Positions 1 through 9,125 of a stretch of 64,000 nt of DNA are shown here, piece by piece. This stretch comes from Neostapfia colusana. Its lineage: Eukaryota > Streptophyta > Magnoliopsida > Poales > Poaceae. The DNA is taken from assembly GCA_030760725.1 (NCBI GenBank), contig JASWHV010000019.1:33607944-33671943 (forward strand). Reading direction: 5' to 3'. A model generated the notes under the pieces. The model worked only from the letters and a program-made list of their open reading frames with translations. It was not told where the DNA came from and did no database searches. Numbering within the stretch: position 1 is the first letter of the stretch; each line of letters starts with the position of its first letter. The position numbers were made by a program, and so were the translations under genes.

Positions 1-485
1 GTGGAATCACATGCAGTGGTGGCTCGCTCTCTTCCAACGGTGTGATGGTTAAATTATTGACGTGTGACTTGCGGCTCAGCGCATCTGCCACTATGTTTGC
101 TTTGCCGGGGTGATAATGGATTTCTATTTCGTAATCCTTTATCAACTCTAACCATCTTCGCTGCCTCATGTTCAGCTCCTTCTGAGTGAATATGTACTTG
201 AGGCTCTTTTGTTCGGTATATAGATGTATGAGGTTACCGAGTAGGTAGTGCCTCCACATTTTAAGTGCAAGTACCACGGCAGCGAGCTCCAAGTCATGAG
301 TTGGATAATTCTGCAAATGGTTTCTGAGCTGCCGTGATCCATACGCGACCACTCGTCGGTCTTGCATCAGCACACATCGGAGCCCAATGCCGGATGCATC
401 GCAGTACACATCGAACGGTTTTGTTGTGTCTGGCTGCGCCAAAACCGGTGCTGATGTTAGGTGCTTCACTAATGCCTTGAATGCG
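1..485 (-). pseudogene. Gy1 pol, RNase H segment (partial)
   Basis: Minus-strand translation gives the conserved gypsy RNase H stretch: VLAQPDTTKPFDVYCDASGI, then YPTHDLELAAVVLALKMWRH, then a HYHPGKAN / VADALSRKS block near 60-120. This is the RNase H domain that removes the RNA strand during reverse transcription in the virus-like particle. It is out of frame with the RT segment to its right, because the CEA(A)FKALVKH motif is broken at about 485 by a small indel, and it runs off the left edge. Reading is colinear with RNase H of Gy4 (32149-32729) and Gy6 (44500-44930). Confidence 0.85.
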
Positions 486-1088
486 CTTCACATGCTGTGC
501 TCCAAACATATTTGGTAGCCTTCTTCAGCAGCTCCGTCATAGGCTTGGCAATCTTCGAGAAGTTCGGAATGAACCTCCGATAATATCCCGCGAGTCCGAG
601 GAAACTCCGTACCTCATGAACAGTTCTCGGGGATTTCCAATTCAGCACTTGTGTGATCTTGCTCGGGTCTACAGCGATGCCCTCCGCTGAGATGATATGT
701 CCAAGAAAAGGCACTTGCGATATCCAGAACTCGCATTTGCTGAATTTTGTGTATAGCTTGTGATCCCGCAGCCATTGCAAGACTATACGCAGATGCTTCT
801 TGTGATCTTCCTCCGACTTGGAATATACCAGTATGTCATCGATGAAGACCACGACAAACTTGTCCAGCTCCGGCATGAATACCGAGTTCATTAGATACAT
901 GAAGTGAGCTGGAGCGTTGGTGAGGCCGAAGGACATGACCAGGTACTCATAAAGTCCGTACCTCGTCGAAAAAGCTGTCTTCGGAATGTTCTCAGCCCGT
1001 AACTTAATCTGATGGTACCCGGATCTTAAGTCCATCTTCAAAAAGATCTTTGCTTCGACCAACTGATCAAACGACATGTCGATCCATG
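469..1088 (-). pseudogene. Gy1 pol, reverse transcriptase palm and thumb (second half of split RT)
   Basis: Continues the RT interrupted at 10755. Motifs in order: DQLVEAKIF, KMDLRSGYHQIK, AFSTRYGLYEYLVMSFGLTN, the catalytic box VFIDDILVYS (gypsy FIDD form of YXDD) and FLGLAGYYRRFIPNFSKIA. Before insertion the protein ran from KYPLPW (10760 side) directly into the IDM/DQL motif here; Co1 sits between those residues. The frame is lost at about 485 at the RT to RNase H connection. The upstream end of the open frame (1089-1167) is LTR sequence of Co1, not part of this gene. Confidence 0.88.
1084..1088. repeat. Target site duplication of Co1, left copy (CCATG)
   Basis: CCATG here directly precedes the first base of the Co1 LTR. 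The same CCATG follows the other LTR at 10750-10754. A perfect 5-bp duplication is the normal size for copia integration and proves that both LTRs belong to one insertion. Confidence 0.95.
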
Positions 1089-2712
1089 TGTAGGATCGAA
1101 GAGCACGTGAAAAGCTACCAGAGGGGGGTGAATGGTAGATTAAAACTTTTCGCAGCGGAAACAACAAAAACCCCTCAGCAAAAAATCAATCAGTTAAAGA
1201 AACCGTGTGTGCAAGTGTTTTCAAACGTGTTCAACCGTGACAAATCAAGTAGAGAGGTAAAGAATCATGTCACGGATCTAATGCAACAAGAATCACTTGA
1301 AAACACGAAGTAAAACTTGAGATACGATCAAAACATTAAACGAAGATCAATCTGTTCTACCCGATATAAAACAGATCTGCAACGCTGCAAAGAAACTCGT
1401 GTATCTCAAAAACTACAGATCCAAAGCTCGTTAAAATTTCACAGATGATAGATAATTTAGTTGTGAAGACAACCCAAAAAGAATCACGTCAATCGGATCT
1501 GTAAAACTCGAGTTATGAATGAAACACCGAAGCAACGTCGGTCTGTCCAGAAACTCGGCGAGAAAGACTTGACGAAAAACAAGTCGGACGAACAAGGCAC
1601 AAAAGCTCCTCGAAACTATGAACTTTATTCAATAGAAACACAAGTGGAACAGCCCAAAGTTCTCTGCCCATGAGAGCTCTGGCCTCCCTTGCTTTTATAG
1701 CCAGCGCTCAGGCTAAACAATCCAATCTAGGACTCCTACTCCTAATTGGACTCGTATCCTAACTTACCATAACTGCTCAGGACTCTCCTATTCGCAGATA
1801 GAAGCAATCGTGAGACTTCCAAACACCTTATGAACGTCCTAAACATTCCTAAAACAACTCAACTTCGTGCCTAGCATGAAATCCTATCATAACCAACTCA
1901 AATCTTCCATATTTGAGCCATATCCGACTCAGACTCAGCCTGAGTACGCAATCCAGCCGGTTGGACCTTTCCGACCAATTCTTTACGTCCACTTCTCTTC
2001 ATCACGCCTTGGAACAATGTTGCCACGTCCATGCACTCCTGGCACACGTGCAAATACCTTCCAACAACGTACACGCAACCTTCATATGCACTGCCCTTGA
2101 TCCAAACATGCTGCGCGACCTCCCGATCAACTCAACCACAGCTCCTCCCGAACTTGGTTGTTGGAACCTCATCTCCTCCCTGAGACTAGTCCAAGGATCC
2201 CGTCACCAGCCATGTCTTGAACTCAAGCAACACCTGCACATGAATAAACAACCAATTCTTCCGAGCACAAGTACTCGACTTGACTCACGTTAGTTCGAAA
2301 ACCACAACACCTTACATGAGCACGTCACATAAGCATGTTGCAAACCATATCAAATGATAACAGCCATAACCACCAAAACACACCAAAAACTTAGCAAATT
2401 AATACTAAGCAAACCTTCCCATAAAGCAAGTTTGAAACATTGCGAGTTAAAAGCAAAAACAAGACGCTGCAGTTCTACGAGTTGAACTTCACGGGAGCTC
2501 CCTAAAAACAAGCTCCGGACCTCACAGAAGCTCTCCGGACCTTGCAGGAGCTCTCCGGACCTTGCGTCGGACCTTGCCAACACTTGGCGGACCTAACAAA
2601 GAACTTGTCGGACCTTGCCACAGAAGAATGTTTTGGCAATATTCAAAACTATGAATGTTAATGCTAACTTTTATCCTAATTGCCAATGTATTCAGCACAC
2701 ATAGGTCTCACA
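1089..2712 (-). repeat. Co1 3' LTR
   Basis: 1624 bp, boundaries TG..CA on the minus strand (TGTGAGACC start at 2712, TACA end at 1089). It matches 9126-10749 over its whole length with scattered substitutions. A TATAAAA box on the minus strand lies at 1693-1699, about 1.0 kb from the LTR start, and a GGTCCG repeat cluster lies at 2510-2625. Open frames inside it (for example 1913-2293 on plus) simply recur in the other LTR and are not genes. Confidence 0.95.
2510..2625 (-). promoter_or_regulatory. U3 repeat cluster of Co1 (AGGTCCG motif, about six copies)
   Basis: On plus the motif is CGGACCT, mostly as CCGGACCTTGC. Copies fall at roughly 10-25 bp spacing and are joined by GAGCTC linkers. 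The cluster lies 90-200 bp inside the LTR start, upstream of the TATA box, where LTR enhancers usually sit. The same array is at about 10547-10662. Enhancer function is inference. Confidence 0.5.
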
Positions 2713-2723
2713 ATCTCCCCCTT
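2713..2723 (-). promoter_or_regulatory. Co1 polypurine tract
   Basis: Minus strand reads AAGGGGGAGAT directly before the 3' LTR. This is the expected primer for plus-strand DNA synthesis. Further GGGGGAG tracts lie at 2834-2845 and 3624-3633, a Sirevirus trait. Confidence 0.85.
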
Positions 2724-3631
2724 GATGAATGCATTGGCAACACCAATTAAAATCCGAACATTGGCTTATGAAAAGTTTTAAAAAGCTTTGAAAACATATG
2801 CAAAGTGTAAAAAAAATCTCTCCTTATACATATTTCTCCCCCTTTGACAATGTATTCAGCAAGGATCAAAAGAGAAATTTTTAAATGTTATGAGCATATT
2901 ATAACATATACATACAAAACGAAGCTCATCCAAGTCATACTATCAGGTTACTTACACTATCACATCAATGAGATACATAAAGTAGTGTAAGCCATGCTAG
3001 AGATCAAATGTATTTTTCAGTTTAAGCAAGTCATGATCTCCCTTACTCAACTATTTCAAAACCTGAAAACATGACACTTGTTGCTGCATTTTTATTATTC
3101 ATAATCATTTAAGGCACAAAGTTGATCATATGATATTTGCAAGAGATTATATGCCGCATCAGCCTTATACTAACCAACCAAGCCAAGCCTATGTCATTTG
3201 ACAATCAGAAGCTTAAGGACATGGTTTTAGTCATACACAATTCCTTCCAAGTTCATATCTTAGTGCAATGATAAGCAATCTCAAAAGAAGATGTGCGATG
3301 CATGCATATTTTCTTGATCTTTTCTCAATTTTTTATTTGAAAACTCAACATGTGAGCTGATCACTTGATTAATTTTTTATGATTAAAAGCACTTGTGAGC
3401 ACGCAACAAGTTCAAAACAGCCAGAAAGTTCGATCATGACCAGATTTAGTGTAAGTAATTATTCCAATTACTAGTCATGGCAAAAACTACAAAATGTATA
3501 ACATGAGTAATGTAGTAAGAACTTTCAGCCTGTAAAAGGAATCACAAAGTCATATATGTATGAAATACTATGCTCATATTATTTTAGTTTCAGATTCACA
3601 CATAGACTTTCAAAGTTTCAAAAACTCCCCC
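2713..3631 (-). other. Co1 3' non-coding internal region
   Basis: About 920 bp of AT-rich sequence between the pol stop and the 3' LTR. It holds three purine tracts (2713, 2834, 3624) and no long frame. I see no env-like ORF, although some Sireviruses carry one here. Confidence 0.75.
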
Positions 3632-5890
3632 TCAATTTAAGCCATGAGGATGCATAACCCCTATTTCACTATGAATGAAACAAAAACGAGTGAAATCCAA
3701 AGGTTTTGTAAAAATATCAGCCAATTGTTGTTCGGTATCGACATGGTGAAGCACAATGTTTCCTTTTTCAACATTATCACGAAGAAAGTGATACCTAATG
3801 TCAATGTGCTTAGTTCTAGAGTGTTTCATGGGGTTTTTAGCAATACAAATTGCACTAGTGTTATCACAAAACAGTGGAACACTATCTAAATCAACCCCAT
3901 AGTCCTTAAGTGTTTGAACAATCCAAAGAATTTGTGAGCAAGCGCTAGCCGCAGCTACATATTCAGATTCGGCCGTGGATTGTGCAACTGAACTTTGTTT
4001 TCTAGAGGACCAAGCAACAAGTGAATTACCAAGAAAATGACAAGCACCCGAAGTACTTTTCCTATCAATCCTACAACCCCCAAAATCAGCATCCGAAAAA
4101 GCTTTCAAAGAAACGGTTGAGGAAGAAGGAAGAAAAATGCCAAATTCTTGAGTTCCATGTAGGTACCTGAGAATCCTTTTGATGGCTTGGCGATGTGAAG
4201 GACGTGGAGAAGCTTGAAAACGTGCACAAAGACATACGCTGAATTGTATGTCCGGTCTTGACGCCGTGAGATACAAAAGTGATCCAATCATATTTCTGTA
4301 TTCTTTTTTATCGACCGGGTCACCATCTTTGTCAAGTTCAAGTGTTGTTGCTGTTCCCATTGGTATCCGAAGAGGCTTGCATTTGTCCATGTTGAAGCGC
4401 TTAAGAAGGTCCTTTGTATACTTAGTTTGATGCACAAAAGTTCCTTCTTTTGTTTGCTTGATTTGCAGCCCTAAAAAGTATGTGAGTTCTCCCATCATAC
4501 TCATCTCAAATTCTGAACTCATCATAGCTGAAAACTTGGACACGAGATCATGAGAAGCACAACCAAAGATAATATCATCCACATACACTTGAACGAATAA
4601 TGAGTCATTGCCATGCTTAAGTACAAAAAGAATTTTATCAACCTTGCCCATGGTAAACCCCTTTTCAAGTAAGAATGTTTTTAACCTATCATACCATGCT
4701 CTAGGGGCTTGTTTTAGACCGTACAAGGCTTTGGACAGTTTGTAAACATGATTAGGAAAATTTGGATTTTCAAAACCCGGTGGCTGCTTAACATAAACCT
4801 CCTCCTCTATGTAGCCATTAAGAAAAGCACTTTTAACATCCATTTGATATAACTTGAAACCTTTAGATGCAGCAAATGCTAATAAAATTCTTATAGCTTC
4901 TAATCTAGCAACAGGAGCAAATGTTTCATCAAAATCTAGACCTTCAATTTGAGTGAAACCTTGAGCAACCAACCTAGCTTTATTCCTAACCACAACCCCA
5001 TCCTCACTTTGCTTATTTTTAAATACCCATTTAGTTCCAATTAATGTGTGACCTTGAGGTGGAGGTACAAGTTTCCAAACATTATTTCTTTCAAAATTTT
5101 CTAACTCTTCTTGCATCGCATTAATCCAAGATTCATTAGTGAGTGCATGTGATATATCCTTGGGTTCAAAAGAAGCAACAAAAGCAGAATGAGCATGAGA
5201 GTTTGGATCGCAAAACCTGGACCGGGTGACTCGTTCATGCAAGCTTCCAATGATTTGTTGTGGAGGATGACTTTTGAGTACTCGGAGGGGAGTAGACACT
5301 TCACAAGAACCTTCTTCTTCATGTTCGGACCTTTGATTAGGAGAGCTTGTTGATTGAGGAAGGTCCGAACCAGCAGTAGTGACTGTTGGTGCTGGTTGTG
5401 GTGCAAAATCAGCAGCTTGATCATTATTTACTTCCGAGTTTTTGGGCAGCAGCACCACTTCCTCATCTTCTTCAATAAAAATACTCTCCCCCTGCGGATA
5501 TGGATCCGGACCTGCAATATCGGAGCTAGTACTTGGGCTAGCTTCATCAAAAGAAACCTCGCAAGTCTCCACAATTTTGTTAGTGTCAAGTAAAAGCACA
5601 CGGTAGCCTCTAGTATGAGATGGATAACCAAGAAACATGCCATCAACAGATCTAGCTTCAAATTTATCAAGATTACCATGTTTCTTAACAAAGCATTTGC
5701 AACCAAAAACCCTAAAGTGTGTAACACTAGGCCTATGTCCAAACCGGAGCTCATATGGGGTTTTTCCAAGCTTAGCACGCAAGAGAACACGATTTGAGAC
5801 ATAACAAGCGGTTGCAATTGCATCAGCCCAAAATTTTCTAGGAGTTTGATATTCATAAAGCATAGTCCTAGCCATCTCAACTAAGGTCAT
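3632..5890 (-). CDS. pol: Co1 pol C-terminal part: integrase tail, reverse transcriptase, RNase H
   Basis: This is a 752-codon uninterrupted frame. The first about 130 residues are the copia integrase C-terminus (FWADAIATACYVSNR, FGCKCFVKK). A DPYPQGESIF block follows near residue 134. RT runs from about 260 to 500: GTKWVFKNK near 285, KARLVAQGFTQ, MDVKSAFLNG and the catalytic YVDDIIFG near 434. RNase H follows, with SDADFGG near 599, KSTSGACHFLG, ESEYVAAA and HIDIRYHFLRD near 700. The frame ends at a TGA that overlaps a GGGGGAG tract. It copies genomic RNA into cDNA. The ATG at 5890 is only the first methionine after a frameshift; true translation comes from the gag-pol start at 9064. Confidence 0.93.
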   Translation of the reverse strand: MTLVEMARTMLYEYQTPRKFWADAIATACYVSNRVLLRAKLGKTPYELRFGHRPSVTHFRVFGCKCFVKKHGNLDKFEARSVDGMFLGYPSHTRGYRVLLLDTNKIVETCEVSFDEASPSTSSDIAGPDPYPQGESIFIEEDEEVVLLPKNSEVNNDQAADFAPQPAPTVTTAGSDLPQSTSSPNQRSEHEEEGSCEVSTPLRVLKSHPPQQIIGSLHERVTRSRFCDPNSHAHSAFVASFEPKDISHALTNESWINAMQEELENFERNNVWKLVPPPQGHTLIGTKWVFKNKQSEDGVVVRNKARLVAQGFTQIEGLDFDETFAPVARLEAIRILLAFAASKGFKLYQMDVKSAFLNGYIEEEVYVKQPPGFENPNFPNHVYKLSKALYGLKQAPRAWYDRLKTFLLEKGFTMGKVDKILFVLKHGNDSLFVQVYVDDIIFGCASHDLVSKFSAMMSSEFEMSMMGELTYFLGLQIKQTKEGTFVHQTKYTKDLLKRFNMDKCKPLRIPMGTATTLELDKDGDPVDKKEYRNMIGSLLYLTASRPDIQFSVCLCARFQASPRPSHRQAIKRILRYLHGTQEFGIFLPSSSTVSLKAFSDADFGGCRIDRKSTSGACHFLGNSLVAWSSRKQSSVAQSTAESEYVAAASACSQILWIVQTLKDYGVDLDSVPLFCDNTSAICIAKNPMKHSRTKHIDIRYHFLRDNVEKGNIVLHHVDTEQQLADIFTKPLDFTRFCFIHSEIGVMHPHGLN

Positions 5891-6024
5891 GTTCTTTCTT
5901 TCTACGACACCATTTTGTTGTGGTACATAGGGTGAAGAGTATTGATGATATATTCCATTTTCAGCACAAAAGTGATCAAAGGATTGGTTTTTAAATTCAG
6001 TTCCGTTATCACTTCTAATTGCTT
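5891..6024 (-). pseudogene. Co1 integrase middle, joined by a frameshift
   Basis: Minus-strand translation in the frame of the downstream ORF gives SDNGTEFKNQSFDHFC and PQQNGVVERKN, holding the second D and the E of the integrase DDE triad. The upstream ORF (6025-6816) leaves this frame at about 6060, after FRTLFL, where a one-base deletion is the simplest explanation. The catalytic core is therefore split across two frames in this copy. Confidence 0.85.
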
Positions 6025-6816
6025 TTAATGATCCTGGGTGATCAATAGATAATCTAAGAATAAAGTTCTAAAATGACTAAAAGCTTCATTCTTAGATGCC
6101 ATAAAATAAACCCAAGAATATCTGGAATAATCATCAACAATCACAAGCACATACCATTTACCTCCGAAGGATTGAACACGTGCCGGACCTACTGTGTCAA
6201 GATGTAAAAGTTGTCCCGGTTCAGCTGTCATGGTCATTGTGAGAGGAGCATGTGAACCTGCAACAAACTTAGCATGTCTACAAGAAGAGCACACAATATC
6301 ATTGTCCCTTTTAAGCTTCGGCAGCCCACGTATGCGATCGAGAGCACTAACACGAGTGAGATGATCAAAGCCTATATGACCAAGTCTACGATGCCAAAAA
6401 TATAGATCCTTTGTATCATTAGCAACTAGACACCGATGCTTAGAAGTTGACAAATCAAAATCAGCTTTAAAAACTCTTCCAAACCTAGACATGTTAAACA
6501 AAAGCTCACCTTTTGAATCTACAACCTTGCAGCAATTTTTAGCAAAGCTAACCTCTAGATTTTCATCTAGCAGTTGTGAAACCGAAAGCAAGTTGTATTT
6601 CAAATTTTTAACAAGTGCCACATCTTTCAAAGTGTAGAGATTGTTTACTCTAACCGAACCTTTAGCAATTATGGGAGTAGAAAAGTTATCGGCGAAAGTA
6701 ACATTTTCTACACGTGACACAAAACAGAGAGAGGAGAACCATTCTTTGTTACCGGTCATGTGGCGTGAGCAACCTGAATCCACAATCCAAATGTTCTCCT
6801 TCCTCAAACGTGAAAC
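6025..6816 (-). CDS. pol: Co1 pol N-terminal part: aspartic protease, pre-integrase and integrase start
   Basis: The protease motif IWIVDSGCSRHMTG lies at the start (catalytic D in DSG). A GAG-pre-integrase block (FWHRRLGHIGFDHL) and an HHCC zinc site (CSSCRHAKF) follow. The integrase core opens with LHLDTVGPARV, the first D of DDE, and VLVIVDDYSRYSWVYF. The frame is continuous with gag across a single TAG at 6817-6819, so gag and pol are in the same frame, separated by one amber codon. It ends early by the frameshift near 6060. Confidence 0.9.
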   Translation of the reverse strand, partial: VSRLRKENIWIVDSGCSRHMTGNKEWFSSLCFVSRVENVTFADNFSTPIIAKGSVRVNNLYTLKDVALVKNLKYNLLSVSQLLDENLEVSFAKNCCKVVDSKGELLFNMSRFGRVFKADFDLSTSKHRCLVANDTKDLYFWHRRLGHIGFDHLTRVSALDRIRGLPKLKRDNDIVCSSCRHAKFVAGSHAPLTMTMTAEPGQLLHLDTVGPARVQSFGGKWYVLVIVDDYSRYSWVYFMASKNEAFSHFRTLFLDYLLITQDH

Positions 6817-8640
6817 CTACACAGCAGCACAATACGTCGATGACTCAATACTGGGGTTAGTTAAAATACTTTTAGGAATCCAGTACTGAGTCACATGACG
6901 TCCAGCAGGAATAACACGCGAAAGCTGAGAAGGTACAGCAGGTTTATGAGCCAAACATCGAAAATTTTTGTTCCCAACTACTGACTTAGAAGATGTGTTA
7001 TATGTAGCACAAAAAACAGTAGGTCCGGGAGCAAGTTTTTGACTCATTACAGCAGGTTGCAAGCTCCGAACATTCGGTCTAGCAGATTTTGCTTGGTTGT
7101 TATGTGATCTAGCAAGTATTCTTTGTTTCTTATCGTGTTTAGCTAGTCTATAACAAAAATCCATGACATGACCATCTCTACCACAGTAGGTACAATGAAA
7201 AATAACCTTATTATCATGTCTAGATGAGCAAGCAACACGTTTATTAGAACCCGAATGGGACAGTACTCCTGCAGATTTGAAAATCACCTCTTTTTGTCTA
7301 GGAGCTGTTTGAATCAAACCGCTTCCTAATGACTTTACAACTTTAGGTGGGTGTGCCTTAGCATGAGCATGAGAATTAAAACCTAAACAAGTTTTATCAT
7401 TACAAGACTTGGAAGAATTCAGCAGCAAGTTTAGGTTCTTATTTGCATTAGAAAACCGATCTAGTGTCCTATGCATGTCATCAAGTTTATTGGACAGATC
7501 AAAGCAGTTTTCACATGAAGTTTTTCCTTTTAGTTTGCAATTTGAACAATATTTAACTTCATGCACACGTAAAGCATTGTTCAAAATAGAAATCTCATTC
7601 ATATCATCATTTAGTTTCTTATTCAGATCATCACATGAAGAACAATGCAAATCAATTGTAGAACAACAAGCATCTTTCAAATTTTTATCATTAAGTGCAG
7701 CAAGCTCTTTGTTCTTTTCAATTTCAAGTTCAAGTTTATCAAGTGTAGATGCGTGTGCACTTCTTAAAGAGTATAATTGTTCATAAATCAAATCACATGA
7801 GGAACAAGAATCATCACTAGGAATCAAAGTTTTTAAACGATTAATTTCAGATTCTAGTGATTCAATTTTAAAAGCATTGTTCCTAAGTTTTTTATACTTT
7901 TTCTTTAATATAACAGTGGCACGAGAAATAGCATCACACATTTCTTCGCAAGTGGGACATACCTCTTCGTCGTCGCTGTTGTGTTCTGCCTCCTCGGAGC
8001 TTGAACTTGACTTGCTCGCCATGCAGCACATATTTGCCATAGCTTCTTCATCTTCATCACTACCGGTGTCCACATCACTTGAGCCGAAATCTTGAAGTGC
8101 AGAGATCATACTATGCATTATGTTGCGCATTGATAAATCTTTCTTCTTCTTATTCTTTGCAAATGATTTCTTCGGCCTTGTTTGCTTTTCTTCACGTGAA
8201 GTCGGACCTGAAAGGTTAGGGCACTCCGTACGAAAATGTCCTGTCTTACCACATTCAAAACATCGTTGAGGTCCGGAGCTTCCTCTCCTTCTAGTTCTCA
8301 TATTTTGCAATGCTTTTGAGAACCGAGTCGAGATGAGTGCAAGCTCCTCCTCTGGAAACTCTTCAATCTGTTCAAGGGTTAGAGAGGACAGCAAAGAGAG
8401 TGCACCACTAGATGATGATTGACTAGAACTAGACATGTCACGTTGCGAAACAAATGCAATATACTTGTTGGGGTTTTTACGTGAGATGATGTCAATTTCA
8501 TGAGTTTTCAATTTAGAATAAAGCACGTCTAAAGTAAGAGAACTCATGACAGTAGATTCACGAATAGATGTAACTTTCATCTCCCAAATTGACATATCTA
8601 ATGCTCCTAACAATTGTCTAGCATAAGTTAACATTGACAC
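6817..8640 (-). CDS. gag: Co1 gag, C-terminal part with zinc knuckles
   Basis: The open frame runs from 8712, but gag sequence proper begins near 8640 after a frameshift. CFECGKTGHFRTEC is a CCHC knuckle (CX2CX4HX4C) near residue 150, and CTYCGRDGHVMDFC near residue 515 is a second. Between them is a lysine-rich patch, an acidic serine patch (SSDVDTGSDEDEE) and a long predicted coiled-coil region with repeated CxxC pairs (CPTCEEMC, CSSCDLIYEQL, CSSCDDLNKKL), as in Sirevirus Gag. Gag packages RNA in virus-like particles. The frame closes with TAG at 6817-6819, directly before protease. Confidence 0.85.
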   Translation of the reverse strand: MSMLTYARQLLGALDMSIWEMKVTSIRESTVMSSLTLDVLYSKLKTHEIDIISRKNPNKYIAFVSQRDMSSSSQSSSSGALSLLSSLTLEQIEEFPEEELALISTRFSKALQNMRTRRRGSSGPQRCFECGKTGHFRTECPNLSGPTSREEKQTRPKKSFAKNKKKKDLSMRNIMHSMISALQDFGSSDVDTGSDEDEEAMANMCCMASKSSSSSEEAEHNSDDEEVCPTCEEMCDAISRATVILKKKYKKLRNNAFKIESLESEINRLKTLIPSDDSCSSCDLIYEQLYSLRSAHASTLDKLELEIEKNKELAALNDKNLKDACCSTIDLHCSSCDDLNKKLNDDMNEISILNNALRVHEVKYCSNCKLKGKTSCENCFDLSNKLDDMHRTLDRFSNANKNLNLLLNSSKSCNDKTCLGFNSHAHAKAHPPKVVKSLGSGLIQTAPRQKEVIFKSAGVLSHSGSNKRVACSSRHDNKVIFHCTYCGRDGHVMDFCYRLAKHDKKQRILARSHNNQAKSARPNVRSLQPAVMSQKLAPGPTVFCATYNTSSKSVVGNKNFRCLAHKPAVPSQLSRVIPAGRHVTQYWIPKSILTNPSIESSTYCAAV

Positions 8641-9064
8641 TACGCAATTTGCTGAGAATTTTTTTAAAGCGAGCAAAAAGGTCGTCAATTGACTCACCGG
8701 GTTGCATCTCAAAACACATGTATTCTTTCTTGAACATATCTTGCCTTACCTCCTTGATCGTATTGGATCCTTCATGGTAGTCACAAAGAGCTTTCCAAAC
8801 ATCATATGCAGATCGGAGGTGTGCAACACGGTCGAAGTCGCTTTGAGTCAATCCTTGGATGATCAAGTTGCGAGCCTTGTTGTTGTTGTCAACATCTCTC
8901 ATGTTCGCAGCCGTAACTTGATCGTTGGGTGGTACATCAAAGTTCCGGTAGACCTTTTCCCATATGGCGAAGCCTTGCGCCTGTATGTAGGCCTCCATCC
9001 GCGCCTTCCAAACCATAAAATTGATGCCATTGAACACACAAGGTTTTGCGGAGTACTTCTCCAT
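8618..9064 (-). CDS. gag: Co1 gag, N-terminal part (UBN2-like)
   Basis: ATG at 9064, about 60 bp downstream of the PBS, starts FNGINFMVWKARMEAYIQAQ, then WEKVYRNFD, then VWKALCDYHEGSNTIKE and FKKILSKLRS. This is the retrotransposon gag (UBN2) pattern common to copia elements. The frame ends at 8618, but its natural continuation (ARQLLGALD) is in the frame of 6817-8712, so an indel lies at about 8620-8640. The first methionine here is the true gag start. Confidence 0.88.
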   Translation of the reverse strand: MEKYSAKPCVFNGINFMVWKARMEAYIQAQGFAIWEKVYRNFDVPPNDQVTAANMRDVDNNNKARNLIIQGLTQSDFDRVAHLRSAYDVWKALCDYHEGSNTIKEVRQDMFKKEYMCFEMQPGESIDDLFARFKKILSKLRSVNVNLC

Positions 9065-9111
9065 GATGGTTAGTCAAAACACGTGCAAATCACAAATATT
9101 AGAGCACCTTG

Positions 9112-9123
9112 GCTCTGATCCCA
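9112..9123 (-). promoter_or_regulatory. Co1 primer binding site
   Basis: Minus strand TGGGATCAGAGC, two bases from the 5' LTR. It differs by one base from TGGTATCAGAGC, the complement of the initiator tRNA-Met 3' end, and would prime minus-strand cDNA. Confidence 0.85.
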
Positions 9124-9125
9124 AT

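Noticed and set aside
1913..2293. 126-codon plus-strand ORF, repeated at 9950-10330
   Set aside because: Lies wholly inside the Co1 LTR and is duplicated only because the LTR is. No family motif.
2713..3631. env-like gene in Co1
   Set aside because: No frame of useful length and no signal or membrane segment on the minus strand.
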